A program made the translations under genes and the position numbers. DNA of 64,000 nucleotides from Halomonas sp. 7T (lineage in GTDB: Bacteria > Pseudomonadota > Gammaproteobacteria > Pseudomonadales > Halomonadaceae): positions 2,542,001 to 2,606,000 of the forward strand of contig NZ_CP087112.1 in the NCBI RefSeq assembly GCF_025643255.1. Reading direction: 5' to 3'. Shown in pieces: positions 27,170 through 35,847 of this stretch; position 1 is the first letter of the stretch; every line of letters starts with the position of its first letter. Below the pieces are notes generated by a model that was not told the DNA's origin, did no database searches, and saw only the letters and a list, made by a program, of their open reading frames with translations.

Positions 27170-29314
27170 CTACTTACCTCCTGGCGCTTGGCGGAGTATG
27201 CATTGAATAGCCTGTCGCAGTCGGCTAATCGCCTTGCTGTGGGCGCTTGCCAATGGCTGATTTTGAAACGCCCACGCGGCCAGCTGCTGGTGAGCTAAGC
27301 GTGCCTGTTCATCCAACGGCCAGTGGCTGGCTTCCCGGGCCAGCGACTGAAGCGCCGCCCGAGCAAGCGCAGGGTCGCGGTGAGCGTACGCCACATCATC
27401 AACCGCCTGCCGCTCCGACGTGCTGAGTGGCGCGCTAGGTAGCGAAGGCAGCATCAGCACCAGTACCGCAGCGGGCAGTGCGTGCAATTCAAACGCCAAG
27501 AGGCCTGGAAGTGACGCTGCAAACTGACGCCGCAGCGCCTCAAGCACCACTTTGCCCTCGGCATTTAACGCCTGCGCCACCATCACCGCATACTCGCCGG
27601 TGGCGGTTTCGCGGGTAACGCCCAGGCGCACCGGTACAAACCCCAGCGCCAGCCAGAAGCGCAGCAGTGACGCCTCGGCGCCAAAGGTGGCGCCATAAAG
27701 GGCGACCCCTTGCTGGGCAGCACACGCAACATCCTCGTTTACCAGCCGCCGCGCGAGCCCCTCGCGACGCCGTTCAGGGTGAGTCGCGATTCGTGATACC
27801 CGACGCCAGCGGGCGGTCAGCGCTTCCCTGCTCCCGCTGTGCGCGGCTAGCGACTGAGCCAGCAGATGCCCCTGAGGACGCCGCTCGCCACGCGCCACCT
27901 GCTCGGCAAGCTCCGCTGTAAAACCGCCCTCTTCACGGGTCACTAAGACTGCCTGGGGCTCATCGTCATGGATGATGATACGCAGCCCGGTGCTGGGGCC
28001 ATCCAACAGCTGACGTAGATCGCTCGGCGTGGTGCGGTAGTGTGACTGCACCAAGAGACCAAACAATTTTTCAAGCAGCGTTTCTTGCTGGGCCAGCTGG
28101 GCTTGGGCCAAAAGCACGCTTCTCCCGGCGCCCTGCTTGGCCTGAGGCAGCGGCGCCTTTAGCAGCAGCAGTTGTTGAATGGCCGCTTCAAGGGGGTCAT
28201 CTGGCGACCAGCGGACAGGCTCGGTGAGTTCAAGGGCTCGCCACTGTGGCGCTTGGCGATCGAGCACGTCACGAAAGCGCAATGCGAAACCTCGCCCTGA
28301 ACCCTCATAACCATGCACCGTGGTCGCAAAGGCAATGCGCGGAAACGCCGCTAACCACTGCCCCAGCAGCCCGGCTGGCATGGCGGCCGCTTCATCCACC
28401 AGCAAATAGCTACCGTCACCGCCCACCCGCTGGTCATTCACATACTCCGTGAGCAGGTCTGGCGGCAAAAAATCCAACGCGGCGCCATCGGGCATTACAA
28501 AGCGTCCTGGCGTTTCTTGCTGCCCCAAGGGGCATAGTGCGACTAACCGGGCAAAAAAGCTTTCCAGGGCGCTTAACCGAGGGGCGGTTACCACAATACG
28601 ACTGATGCCTTTAGTTAGCAGCCGCGCGCAGGCGATCCCCAACGCGGCACTTTTACCGCGCCCGCGGTCAGCGGTGATAACCAGCGGCCGACGTCGTTTA
28701 AGCCCCACCAACCCGGCAACCGCCTTGGCCTGGTCGCGCGTCAGGCAGTCTGCATCATCAACATACGCAGCCCGCTGAGGGCGCATAGGTAGCTTGGGAA
28801 GCGTCAAGGCACCCTTGGCTGACCAATGGATAATGCTGGGAGACGACAGCAAGCGCGCCATACGCGCTAAGTAGTGCGCAGTGAGCGACTCCCAGCGCCA
28901 GGGATGATCGGCAAAACGGGCGTAGTCGGGGTCAGGGTGGGCACCAACGCGCTCAGGCGTAATCACGATGCATAGCCCGCCGGCGGTCACGGTGCCTGCG
29001 AGGGCGCCTAGGGCATCTGGGTCTAGTCCTTGGGCGCCGCTGGCATCGATCACCATCAGCTGATGTTCAGCGCCTAACCGGGTACGCGCTTTGCGCGCCG
29101 TTAAGCACGCGGCAACCGGCGCTTCCTCTGCATCGCCTATCCATAGGGGTGATTGCCAACACGCCGCTTGCCAAAGCTCCAGGGCCTGCTCGCGGCACTC
29201 GCTGGGCGGCCCAACTAACCACACTAGCTGCCGCCAGCGGCGACGCTGCAAACGCGCTGCGTGCCAAACCAGCGCATTAACATGACGCGTGCGCGTCGTA
29301 CACGATGAGGCCAT
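27170..29314 (-). CDS. tmcA: tRNA(Met) cytidine acetyltransferase
   Basis: A 714-residue enzyme that makes N4-acetylcytidine at the wobble base of elongator tRNA-Met using acetyl-CoA and ATP/GTP. Visible domains are an N-terminal region, a RecD-like helicase/ATPase domain with Walker A ADRGRGKSAALG (about residue 210) and LLVDEAAAMPAGLL as Walker B, a GNAT domain with RIATHPERRREGLARRLV, and a C-terminal tRNA-binding tail. The start at 29314 (MASSCTTRTRH) has GGGAG five bases upstream; the frame is open to 29380. It is monocistronic and divergent from the TRAP operon across a 316-base gap. Confidence 0.94.
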   Translation of the reverse strand: MASSCTTRTRHVNALVWHAARLQRRRWRQLVWLVGPPSECREQALELWQAACWQSPLWIGDAEEAPVAACLTARKARTRLGAEHQLMVIDASGAQGLDPDALGALAGTVTAGGLCIVITPERVGAHPDPDYARFADHPWRWESLTAHYLARMARLLSSPSIIHWSAKGALTLPKLPMRPQRAAYVDDADCLTRDQAKAVAGLVGLKRRRPLVITADRGRGKSAALGIACARLLTKGISRIVVTAPRLSALESFFARLVALCPLGQQETPGRFVMPDGAALDFLPPDLLTEYVNDQRVGGDGSYLLVDEAAAMPAGLLGQWLAAFPRIAFATTVHGYEGSGRGFALRFRDVLDRQAPQWRALELTEPVRWSPDDPLEAAIQQLLLLKAPLPQAKQGAGRSVLLAQAQLAQQETLLEKLFGLLVQSHYRTTPSDLRQLLDGPSTGLRIIIHDDEPQAVLVTREEGGFTAELAEQVARGERRPQGHLLAQSLAAHSGSREALTARWRRVSRIATHPERRREGLARRLVNEDVACAAQQGVALYGATFGAEASLLRFWLALGFVPVRLGVTRETATGEYAVMVAQALNAEGKVVLEALRRQFAASLPGLLAFELHALPAAVLVLMLPSLPSAPLSTSERQAVDDVAYAHRDPALARAALQSLAREASHWPLDEQARLAHQQLAAWAFQNQPLASAHSKAISRLRQAIQCILRQAPGGK

Positions 29315-29417
29315 ATCAGCTCCCAGACGAGCATTGTGCTTACAACTTTGGTATGGGAAATACTGCTTTTCAACGGTCAACCGTGACTTGCTTTCGCCAT
29401 AAAAAAGTCATAACTAT

Positions 29418-29433
29418 TTGTTAAAATTAACAA
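29418..29433. promoter_or_regulatory. Perfect palindrome in the tmcA-dctP intergenic region
   Basis: TTGTTAAAATTAACAA is an exact 7-2-7 inverted repeat about 200 bases before dctP and 100 before tmcA. The surrounding gap, 29315-29630, is AT-rich compared with its neighbours and should contain both divergent promoters; I could not place -35/-10 boxes with confidence. A regulator of TRAP uptake is one possible ligand. Confidence 0.45.
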
Positions 29434-29630
29434 TAACAACTAAACCGTTAATACGCGTGTGGCTAGTTTCCGCTAAACACTGATATTGCGCCGCAGCGGG
29501 TAGATTATGATAGCTTAAGTCTGTAGCGGAACGGGAACATCGCTTACGTAAACGTCACCTACCGCTCGTTACTTTCCTGTCTCAAGGTAACAAACACTAA
29601 TAAATTCGTACGCCAAACCAGGAAATCATC

Positions 29631-30734
29631 ATGAAAAAAATGGCAAAATTCGCCCTTACAGGCCTCGCGGCTGGCGTTGCCCTCGCCGCACTCACCACCA
29701 CCGCTCAGGCCCAAGAACAGTGGACAATGACCTCCACTTGGCCCGACAACCTGGACCTTATTAAAATCGATCAGCACTGGGCTGATTTAGTCAACCAACT
29801 GGCCGGGGATGAGCTGCAAATCAATTTCCGTGCTGGCGGCACGCTGATGCCTGGCACAGAAGTATTCGATGCCACTGAGACAGGTGCTATCCAAGCCTCA
29901 GGCGACTGGCCCGGCTACTGGGCTGGTTTGAATCCTGCCTTCTCGCCTCTGGCCACCACCACGAGCCTGTTCAACGGCGTGGATTATCTAAACTGGATCC
30001 AGCAATGGGGCGGTTTTGAGCTCTACCAAGAGATTTACGGCCAGTACAATATGGTCTATTTGCCTTACGGCATTACCAACAACGAATCAGGCTTTATGGG
30101 CCGCACGCCCATCGAGAGCATTGCCGACTTAGAGGGCAAGCGCTTACGCCTTTCTGGTCGTGACCAAGGGCGCGTGCTGGAAGAGCTAGGCGGCTCACAA
30201 GTCACCCTCGCCGGTGGCGAAGTGTACCAAGCGATTGAACGTGGCGTTATTGACGCTGGCGAATTCTCAACGCCCGGCGTTGACTTCAAGGCAGGCTTCG
30301 CAGAAGTAGCTGATTACTGGGCGACCCCCGGCTGGCACCAGTCGGCGAGCGTTTTTGGCGTCATGATCAACAAAGATTCATGGGACGCCCTCTCAGAAGA
30401 GACGCAGGCGAAGCTAAGAATTGCGGCTGAAGCTACCATGGCTTGGTCACTCTCTTGGTCAGAGCGTGAATCCACTGAAGCCACCCAGAACTTTATTGAT
30501 GCGGGTGTCACCATCAACCAGTTCTCCGAAGAGGATCTGGCGCGCATTCAAGAAATCACTAACGACGTGATTGTGCGCGGTGCCTGTGAGCATGCCGACC
30601 ACGCGAAGGTCTACCACTCCATGATCTCCTACCTCCAAGAGTACGCTGCATGGCGTGATGTCACCGTGCCGTTCAACATGAGCCGTACGATGGACAACCT
30701 GCCCTCACTGGAAGAGATTGAAGCCTGCCTGTAA
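29631..30734 (+). CDS. dctP: TRAP transporter solute-binding protein, DctP family
   Basis: A 367-residue periplasmic binding protein. The signal peptide is MKKMAKFALTGLAAGVALAA with cleavage after AQA. The mature protein starts QEQWTMTSTWPDNLDLIKID and has the DctP domain. Segments GMINAG-like GVIDAGEFSTPGVDFKAGF and ATPGWHQSASVFGVMINKDSW resemble the keto-acid-binding TakP subgroup more than succinate-binding DctP. The conserved arginine expected to hold the substrate carboxylate is likely in KRLRLSGRDQGRVLEELGG. Ligand not proven. AGGA precedes the ATG. It is followed by a terminator before dctQ. Confidence 0.92.
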   Translation: MKKMAKFALTGLAAGVALAALTTTAQAQEQWTMTSTWPDNLDLIKIDQHWADLVNQLAGDELQINFRAGGTLMPGTEVFDATETGAIQASGDWPGYWAGLNPAFSPLATTTSLFNGVDYLNWIQQWGGFELYQEIYGQYNMVYLPYGITNNESGFMGRTPIESIADLEGKRLRLSGRDQGRVLEELGGSQVTLAGGEVYQAIERGVIDAGEFSTPGVDFKAGFAEVADYWATPGWHQSASVFGVMINKDSWDALSEETQAKLRIAAEATMAWSLSWSERESTEATQNFIDAGVTINQFSEEDLARIQEITNDVIVRGACEHADHAKVYHSMISYLQEYAAWRDVTVPFNMSRTMDNLPSLEEIEACL

Positions 30735-30746
30735 GGCGCTTCTGTG

Positions 30747-30774
30747 CCGCCCCGGTTCGCCGGGGCGGTTTTTT
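30747..30774 (+). terminator. Terminator between dctP and dctQ
   Basis: CCGCCCCGG, a TTCG tetraloop and CCGGGGCGG followed by six Ts: a strong intrinsic terminator inside the TRAP operon. Read-through would let dctP be made in excess over the membrane subunits. Confidence 0.9.
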
Positions 30775-30796
30775 GTGCTGACCGCGGAGATCTTCC

Positions 30797-31300
30797 ATGA
30801 ATGCGATTGCCAAGGCGATCGATGCGATTAACGAGCTATTCGGGCGAATTATTGCCCCGTTAATTGCCATCATTACCCTGATTGTTCTTTATGACATTGC
30901 GTCACGTTTTTTCTTTGGCCGCCCCAGTGACTGGGCGTTCGATGTGACCAAAATGCTGTTTGGCGCCCACTTCATGCTGATGGCCGCTTACGGGCTTCGT
31001 CACCATGCCCACGTAGAAGTTGACGTTATAAAGCGCTTGTTATCGCGTAAAAAGCAGGCGGTACTCGATCTGCTCGGCTACCTGATCTTCTTTGTTCCCT
31101 TCATTTGGTTACTGTTGACCTACGGTTGGCGTTTCTTTGAGCGCTCATTCAGCCGTGGAGAAACCACCTACGGCATGGTCTCAATTCCGGTATACCCGGT
31201 AAAAGGCGTTATCGTAGTAGCCGCCGTACTTATCTTATTGCAGGCGATTGCTATCGTTCTGCGCGCTGTTATGCAGCTGCGTGAGGAGAAATCCGCATGA
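30797..31300 (+). CDS. dctQ: TRAP transporter small membrane subunit, DctQ family
   Basis: A 167-residue protein with four hydrophobic helices, the small permease subunit that pairs with DctM. The DctQ hallmarks are visible: an N-terminal helix FGRIIAPLIAIITLIVLYDI, the RFFFGRPSDWAFDVTKMLFG region, and HHAHVEVDVIKRLLSRKKQA between helices 2 and 3. The next gene starts at its stop codon with a four-base overlap (ATGA), so the two membrane subunits are translationally coupled. Confidence 0.93.
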   Translation: MNAIAKAIDAINELFGRIIAPLIAIITLIVLYDIASRFFFGRPSDWAFDVTKMLFGAHFMLMAAYGLRHHAHVEVDVIKRLLSRKKQAVLDLLGYLIFFVPFIWLLLTYGWRFFERSFSRGETTYGMVSIPVYPVKGVIVVAAVLILLQAIAIVLRAVMQLREEKSA

Positions 31301-32625
31301 GTGCAGAACTACTAACGCTGGTGATGTTTGGCGGGCTTCTGGTGGGCCTGTTTATGGGGCATCCGCTGGCCTTTGTACTGGGCGGCATGGCCGTCATCGG
31401 CGCCTACCTAGGGCCAGGCATCAATACGCTGGGCATTATTATTAATAATGTCTATGGCAACGCCATGGATAACTACGTACTGGTCGCCATTCCACTCTTT
31501 ATATTGATGGCGCGCTTTCTTAACGATTCGGGCGTCACTGAAAAAATGTTTGATGCCATGCGGCTGCTATTGGCGAACCTTCGCGGCGGCCTGGCACTCA
31601 CCGTTGTGGTTGTATCGGTTCTGCTGGCAGCCACCACGGGCATTGTGGGTGCGTCCATTGCGGTAATGGGCATGATCGCGTTAGTGCCAATGCTCAAGTA
31701 TGGCTACAACAAAGAGTTAAGTGCTGGCGTGATTATGGCCAGCGGCTGTCTGGGTATTTTGATCCCCCCTAGCATTATGCTGATCCTAATGGCCAGCTAT
31801 TCACCTGTGTCAGTCGGCGCACTCTTTGCTGGCGCATTGGTGCCAGGCCTGATGCTAGGGGTGATGTATGCGGTATACGTTTTGGTTATCTGCTGGCTAA
31901 AGCCGAGCTATGGCCCGCGGGTACCTGCAGCAGAGCGTGCAGAAGTCAGTACCAAACAGCTGCTGATCATGCTCGCCAAGTACGTCGTACCTCCGATGTC
32001 CTTGATACTGGGCGTGCTGGGTGCTCTGTTCACCGGCGTCGCCACGGCGACAGAAGCGTCAGCGATAGGTGTCTTCATTGCTTTCCTGCTGTTTCTAATC
32101 TTTGGTGATCGCAAAATTTCAACCTGTTACAACACGCTGATCGAAGCGGGCAAAACGACCACGATGGTGATGTTAGTACTGGTAGGCGCCACGGCGTTTA
32201 CGGGCGTGTTCTCGATTGGCGGCGGTATGACGGTGATCAGCGACTTTGTATTGGCCGTGCCGGGTGGCACCGTGGGTGCGCTGCTGCTGATGCTCTTCCT
32301 GGTCTTTATCCTCGGTATGTTCCTCGACTGGACCGGTATCGTGTTACTGAGCTTCCCAATTATGCTGCCGATTATTGCGCAGATGGACGTGGACGTACTG
32401 TGGTTCGTCGTCATGGTGGCCGTTGTGCTTCAAACGTCGTTCCTCACCCCGCCATTTGGCTATGCGCTGTTCTATTTAAAAGGCGTGGCGCCGCCAGGGG
32501 TAGAGATCGTCGACCTTTACAAAGCGGTTATCCCCTTTGTTGCCATCATCATTTTTGCCTGCATACTGATGGCCATATTCCCCGGATTAATAACCGGGCT
32601 GCCCAGCATGATGGTGGGCTATTAG
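31297..32625 (+). CDS. dctM: TRAP transporter large membrane subunit, DctM family
   Basis: A 442-residue, about twelve-helix sodium-coupled carrier subunit, which moves the ligand delivered by DctP across the inner membrane. Conserved blocks include GHPLAFVLGGMAVIGAYLG, ASGCLGILIPPSIMLILMA and LDWTGIVLLSFPIMLPII, the last two being diagnostic. It overlaps dctQ by four bases and is closed by a strong terminator. Confidence 0.95.
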   Translation: MSAELLTLVMFGGLLVGLFMGHPLAFVLGGMAVIGAYLGPGINTLGIIINNVYGNAMDNYVLVAIPLFILMARFLNDSGVTEKMFDAMRLLLANLRGGLALTVVVVSVLLAATTGIVGASIAVMGMIALVPMLKYGYNKELSAGVIMASGCLGILIPPSIMLILMASYSPVSVGALFAGALVPGLMLGVMYAVYVLVICWLKPSYGPRVPAAERAEVSTKQLLIMLAKYVVPPMSLILGVLGALFTGVATATEASAIGVFIAFLLFLIFGDRKISTCYNTLIEAGKTTTMVMLVLVGATAFTGVFSIGGGMTVISDFVLAVPGGTVGALLLMLFLVFILGMFLDWTGIVLLSFPIMLPIIAQMDVDVLWFVVMVAVVLQTSFLTPPFGYALFYLKGVAPPGVEIVDLYKAVIPFVAIIIFACILMAIFPGLITGLPSMMVGY

Positions 32626-32656
32626 AGATCGTACCTTTCTCACGCTAAACACCTTC

Positions 32657-32685
32657 TCCCCCCGCTATGCGGGGGGATTTTTTTT
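32657..32685 (+). terminator. Intrinsic terminator after the TRAP operon
   Basis: TCCCCCCGC (32657-32665), loop TAT, GCGGGGGGA (32669-32677) and eight Ts. Confidence 0.92.
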
Positions 32686-32808
32686 AACGCTGTTATGTTG
32701 GCTGCAGCCAACATGCGCAAGTGATACTATTTGCACCCGTTACTTTTTCGCATTGACGTTCGCATTTGCAATGCCGTCACTGCCCGCCTCGACCTAGGAG
32801 ACAACGAC

Positions 32809-34509
32809 GTGTCGCTATCTGCTCGCCGTTCACCGCAGGCTCTATTTTCAGATTTGGCCTCGCGTTTTAGGCTGTCGCTGAACCCTTGGTCGATTGCGCT
32901 ATTCTTGATAGCCCTGTCGGTAGCGCTACCTATCTTGGTGGTGTTTGGACATATCGTGGTTCCCACCGAGGGCGTGTGGCAACACCTCGCCAGCACGGTG
33001 CTTCCACGCTATCTATCCAATACCTTTTGGCTAGTGCTATGGGTGGGGCTGGGTACGCTGATTATCGGCGCAAGCTCTGCCTGGCTGGTGGTGATGTGCC
33101 GTTTCCCCGGCAAGCGGATCTTTGAGTGGGCGTTATTATTACCCTTAGCGGTGCCAACCTACGTGATCGCCTACGCCTATACCGATTTTTTACAGGTTGC
33201 CGGGCCGTTGCAAAGCGCGCTGCGGGAGTGGTTTGGCTGGCAATTTGGCGATTACTACTTTCCAAATATACGCTCCCTCGGTGGAGCAGCGACGCTCATT
33301 ACTTTTGTACTCTACCCTTATGTCTACCTGCTCGCTCGCGCCTCGTTTCTTGAGCAGTCGGTGTGCGTGCTGGATGTGGGCCGCACGCTAGGCCGTGGGC
33401 CGTGGCACCTGTTTAGTAGCGTTGCCCTACCGCTCGCTCGCCCCGCATTAGTGGGCGGGGTGTCGTTGGTACTGATGGAAACACTCAATGAATTTGGCGC
33501 CGTGCAGTTTTTCGGCGTGGATACCTTTACCACCGGCATCTACCGAACATGGTTTGGCTTAGGCGAGCCGGTGGCCGCCGCTCAGCTTGCGGCTTGCCTA
33601 CTGACCTTTGTGATTGTGTTGGTACTGCTAGAACGCTATTCCCGGGGTAAACGGCGCTATTTTCACACCACCAACCGTTATCAACAGCTGCCAGAGTACC
33701 GCCTCCACGGCTGGCGGGCATTCGGCGCTACGATGGTATGCTTTTTGCCCATCTTAGTTGGCTTTTTACTGCCCAGCGGCATTTTGCTGGAAATGGCCAT
33801 TACCACTGGCGACAGCCTGTTTGGCACGCGCTTTGTCGGCTTTGCAATCAATAGTTTAAGCCTAGCTGCGATAGCCGCGCTGATTGCCGTGGGGATGGCC
33901 GTGCTGCTGAGCTACGGCGTGCGGCTGCATAACTCGCCGAGCGCGCGGCTGTTTACCCGCATTGCAGCCATGGGCTACGCGATTCCTGGCTCGGTGGTAG
34001 CCGTAGGGATTTTAATTCCCTTCGCTTGGCTGGATAACACCCTTAACACCTGGCTACATGAGCACTACGGAAAAATCATTGGCCTGGTGTTTAGCGGCTC
34101 GGCATTTATTTTAATTTATGCCTACGTGGTGCGTTTTTTGGCGGTTTCCTTCAACGCGGTTGAAGCAAGCCTGGGAAAAGTCACTCCCAGTATGGACGCC
34201 GCTTCACGCACCTTGGGCCAAACCGCAGGGGGCACGCTGCGTAAAATACACACGCCATTAATGCGTAGCAGTTTGCTGGCGGCTGGTATTTTGGTCTTTG
34301 TAGACGTCATGAAAGAGCTACCCGCCACGATGATTCTACGACCGTTTAACTTTGATACGCTGGCAGTGCGTGCCCACAGCCTGGCCTCAGACGAGCGTTT
34401 GGCCGAAGCATCAACAGCCTCACTGACGATTGTGGTGGTAGGCATATTGCCGGTCATACTACTCAGCTTGGCAATGCGCCGGGCGCGGCCCGGCAGCCAA
34501 GCGGAGTAG
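32809..34509 (+). CDS. fbpB: Ferric iron ABC transporter permease, FbpB/SfuB type
   Basis: A 566-residue permease with about twelve helices, built from two fused permease halves as in FbpB. Each half carries the EAA loop that docks the ATPase: DVGRTLGRGPWHLFSSVALP in the first half and ASRTLGQTAGGTLRKIHTP in the second. FNFDTLAVRAHSLASDERL at the C terminus is typical of iron(III) family members. The start is the GTG at 32809 with GGAG eight bases upstream; the frame is open to 32731. It is on the plus strand, convergent with the ATPase gene and separated from the binding-protein gene. Confidence 0.88.
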   Translation: MSLSARRSPQALFSDLASRFRLSLNPWSIALFLIALSVALPILVVFGHIVVPTEGVWQHLASTVLPRYLSNTFWLVLWVGLGTLIIGASSAWLVVMCRFPGKRIFEWALLLPLAVPTYVIAYAYTDFLQVAGPLQSALREWFGWQFGDYYFPNIRSLGGAATLITFVLYPYVYLLARASFLEQSVCVLDVGRTLGRGPWHLFSSVALPLARPALVGGVSLVLMETLNEFGAVQFFGVDTFTTGIYRTWFGLGEPVAAAQLAACLLTFVIVLVLLERYSRGKRRYFHTTNRYQQLPEYRLHGWRAFGATMVCFLPILVGFLLPSGILLEMAITTGDSLFGTRFVGFAINSLSLAAIAALIAVGMAVLLSYGVRLHNSPSARLFTRIAAMGYAIPGSVVAVGILIPFAWLDNTLNTWLHEHYGKIIGLVFSGSAFILIYAYVVRFLAVSFNAVEASLGKVTPSMDAASRTLGQTAGGTLRKIHTPLMRSSLLAAGILVFVDVMKELPATMILRPFNFDTLAVRAHSLASDERLAEASTASLTIVVVGILPVILLSLAMRRARPGSQAE

Positions 34510-34525
34510 CCTGCCGTAGGAAGGG

Positions 34526-35623
34526 TTAGCGCGGAAAAATGAACACCTGGGAGTGGTCCAAGTCGATATCGATCGGCTGGCCCTCCTCGGGAAGAAACAC
34601 ACCGGGCACACGGGCGTGCAGGTGCGCTTCCTGACCATCCTCTCCGTGGGCACACAGGTGGATGAGGCTCGTCCGACCTAACAATTTCGCCATGATCACG
34701 TGGCTATGGCTATGCGCCTGCGCCGGCAAATCGCGCTCTTTAATGCGCAGCGCCTCGGGGCGAATCATGATTTGCGCCTCACTCCCCTCCTCTAGCCAAC
34801 TGGCATCTACCGCGCCGACCGGAGTCTGCACTTTGCCATTGTGCACCGTGCCGCTAAGTTCGTTAACCTCGCCAAAAAAGGTCACCACAAAAGGGTCTAT
34901 CGGAGCGCAGTAAAGCTCACGTGGGGTGCCCGTCTGGATGATTTTGCCATCGCGCATTAGCGCAATACGATCCGCCATAAACATAGCTTCTTCAGGATCG
35001 TGGGTAACCAGCAAGGTGGCGGACCCAAGCTTCTTAAGCACGTGGAGGGTATCGTCGCGAATGCGATCTCGCAGTCGTGCATCCAAACTAGAGAACGGCT
35101 CATCCAGCAGCATTAACTTTGGCGTGGGCGCCAAGGCACGCGCCAACGCCACACGCTGCTGTTGCCCACCCGACAGCATATGCGGGTAAGTGTCAATATA
35201 GTTCGCCATGCCTAGCTGGGTGAGAAGCCCAACTGCACGCTCGCGACGCTCTTTGCTCGGCAGGTGTTTGAGGCCAAAGGTCACATTTTCCAGCACGCTT
35301 AAATGGGGAAACAGCGCAGAGTCTTGAAAGGCGAGGCCGACGTTACGCTTCTCGGGTGGCACGTGGCGCTTACCGGGCGCCGCGATAGGCTTGCCATCCA
35401 GGCTCACCGCGCCATCCTGTAATACCTCCAACCCCGCCGCAATGCGTAACAAGGTGGTTTTACCACAGCCCGACGGCCCCAACAGGCAAACCACCTCTCC
35501 GGGCGCGATGTTTAAATCTATCCCCTTGACCACGTGGTTAGCCGCAAACGTATGGTGGACATCACGTAGAGCCAAGGCCGGTGCGGGTGCCGCAACGTCG
35601 GTAAGTGACACAGTTGCCGTCAT
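34526..35623 (-). CDS. fbpC: Ferric iron ABC transporter ATP-binding protein, FbpC-like
   Basis: A 365-residue ATPase. Walker A is GPSGCGKTTLL, the ABC signature is LSGGQQQRVALARAL, Walker B LMLLDEPFSSLD and the switch His in LLVTHDPEEAMF. A C-terminal TOBE-like domain of about 120 residues follows, as in FbpC and other CUT1-type proteins. It powers uptake with the neighbouring permease and binding protein. The gene is inverted: it converges with fbpB (stops 16 bases apart) and diverges from the binding-protein gene. It has only a poor ribosome binding site before the ATG at 35623. Confidence 0.88.
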   Translation of the reverse strand: MTATVSLTDVAAPAPALALRDVHHTFAANHVVKGIDLNIAPGEVVCLLGPSGCGKTTLLRIAAGLEVLQDGAVSLDGKPIAAPGKRHVPPEKRNVGLAFQDSALFPHLSVLENVTFGLKHLPSKERRERAVGLLTQLGMANYIDTYPHMLSGGQQQRVALARALAPTPKLMLLDEPFSSLDARLRDRIRDDTLHVLKKLGSATLLVTHDPEEAMFMADRIALMRDGKIIQTGTPRELYCAPIDPFVVTFFGEVNELSGTVHNGKVQTPVGAVDASWLEEGSEAQIMIRPEALRIKERDLPAQAHSHSHVIMAKLLGRTSLIHLCAHGEDGQEAHLHARVPGVFLPEEGQPIDIDLDHSQVFIFPR

Positions 35624-35767
35624 TTTTTCACCATTGTTTCGTTCGACGATAGCACTGCTAACGCAATACAGTTACGAACACGGTTGAAAGTTATTTGCAT
35701 TCTAATTTCTATTGCAGCGAGATGCACGTCTCATCCATACGTTGAATGATTTTAGTTACCATTTGGC

Positions 35768-35796
35768 TTGACGTCGGCACAAAGAAACGCTTGAAT
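35768..35796 (+). promoter_or_regulatory. Candidate sigma-70 promoter for the iron-binding-protein gene
   Basis: TTGACG (35768-35773), 17 bases, TTGAAT (35791-35796). The -35 is good and the -10 weak. The predicted start site would fall about ten bases on, just at the Fur box. Confidence 0.35.
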
Positions 35797-35805
35797 ATCC
35801 ACCAC

Positions 35806-35824
35806 GATAATGCAACTTATTATC
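35806..35824. promoter_or_regulatory. Fur box upstream of the ferric-iron-binding protein gene
   Basis: GATAATGCAACTTATTATC matches the 19-base Fur consensus GATAATGATAATCATTATC at 15 positions and forms an inverted repeat. It lies 24 bases before the start codon at 35848, so Fur-Fe should block transcription when iron is plentiful. Confidence 0.8.
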
Positions 35825-35847
35825 ATACACATTTAGGGGATATTTTA

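Noticed and set aside
29559..29777. Minus-strand frame opposite the dctP signal peptide
   Set aside because: No ribosome site and simply the reverse of a well-supported signal sequence.
35640..35705. Possible second Fur site before fbpC
   Set aside because: The AT-rich stretch here matches the Fur consensus poorly and lacks dyad symmetry.
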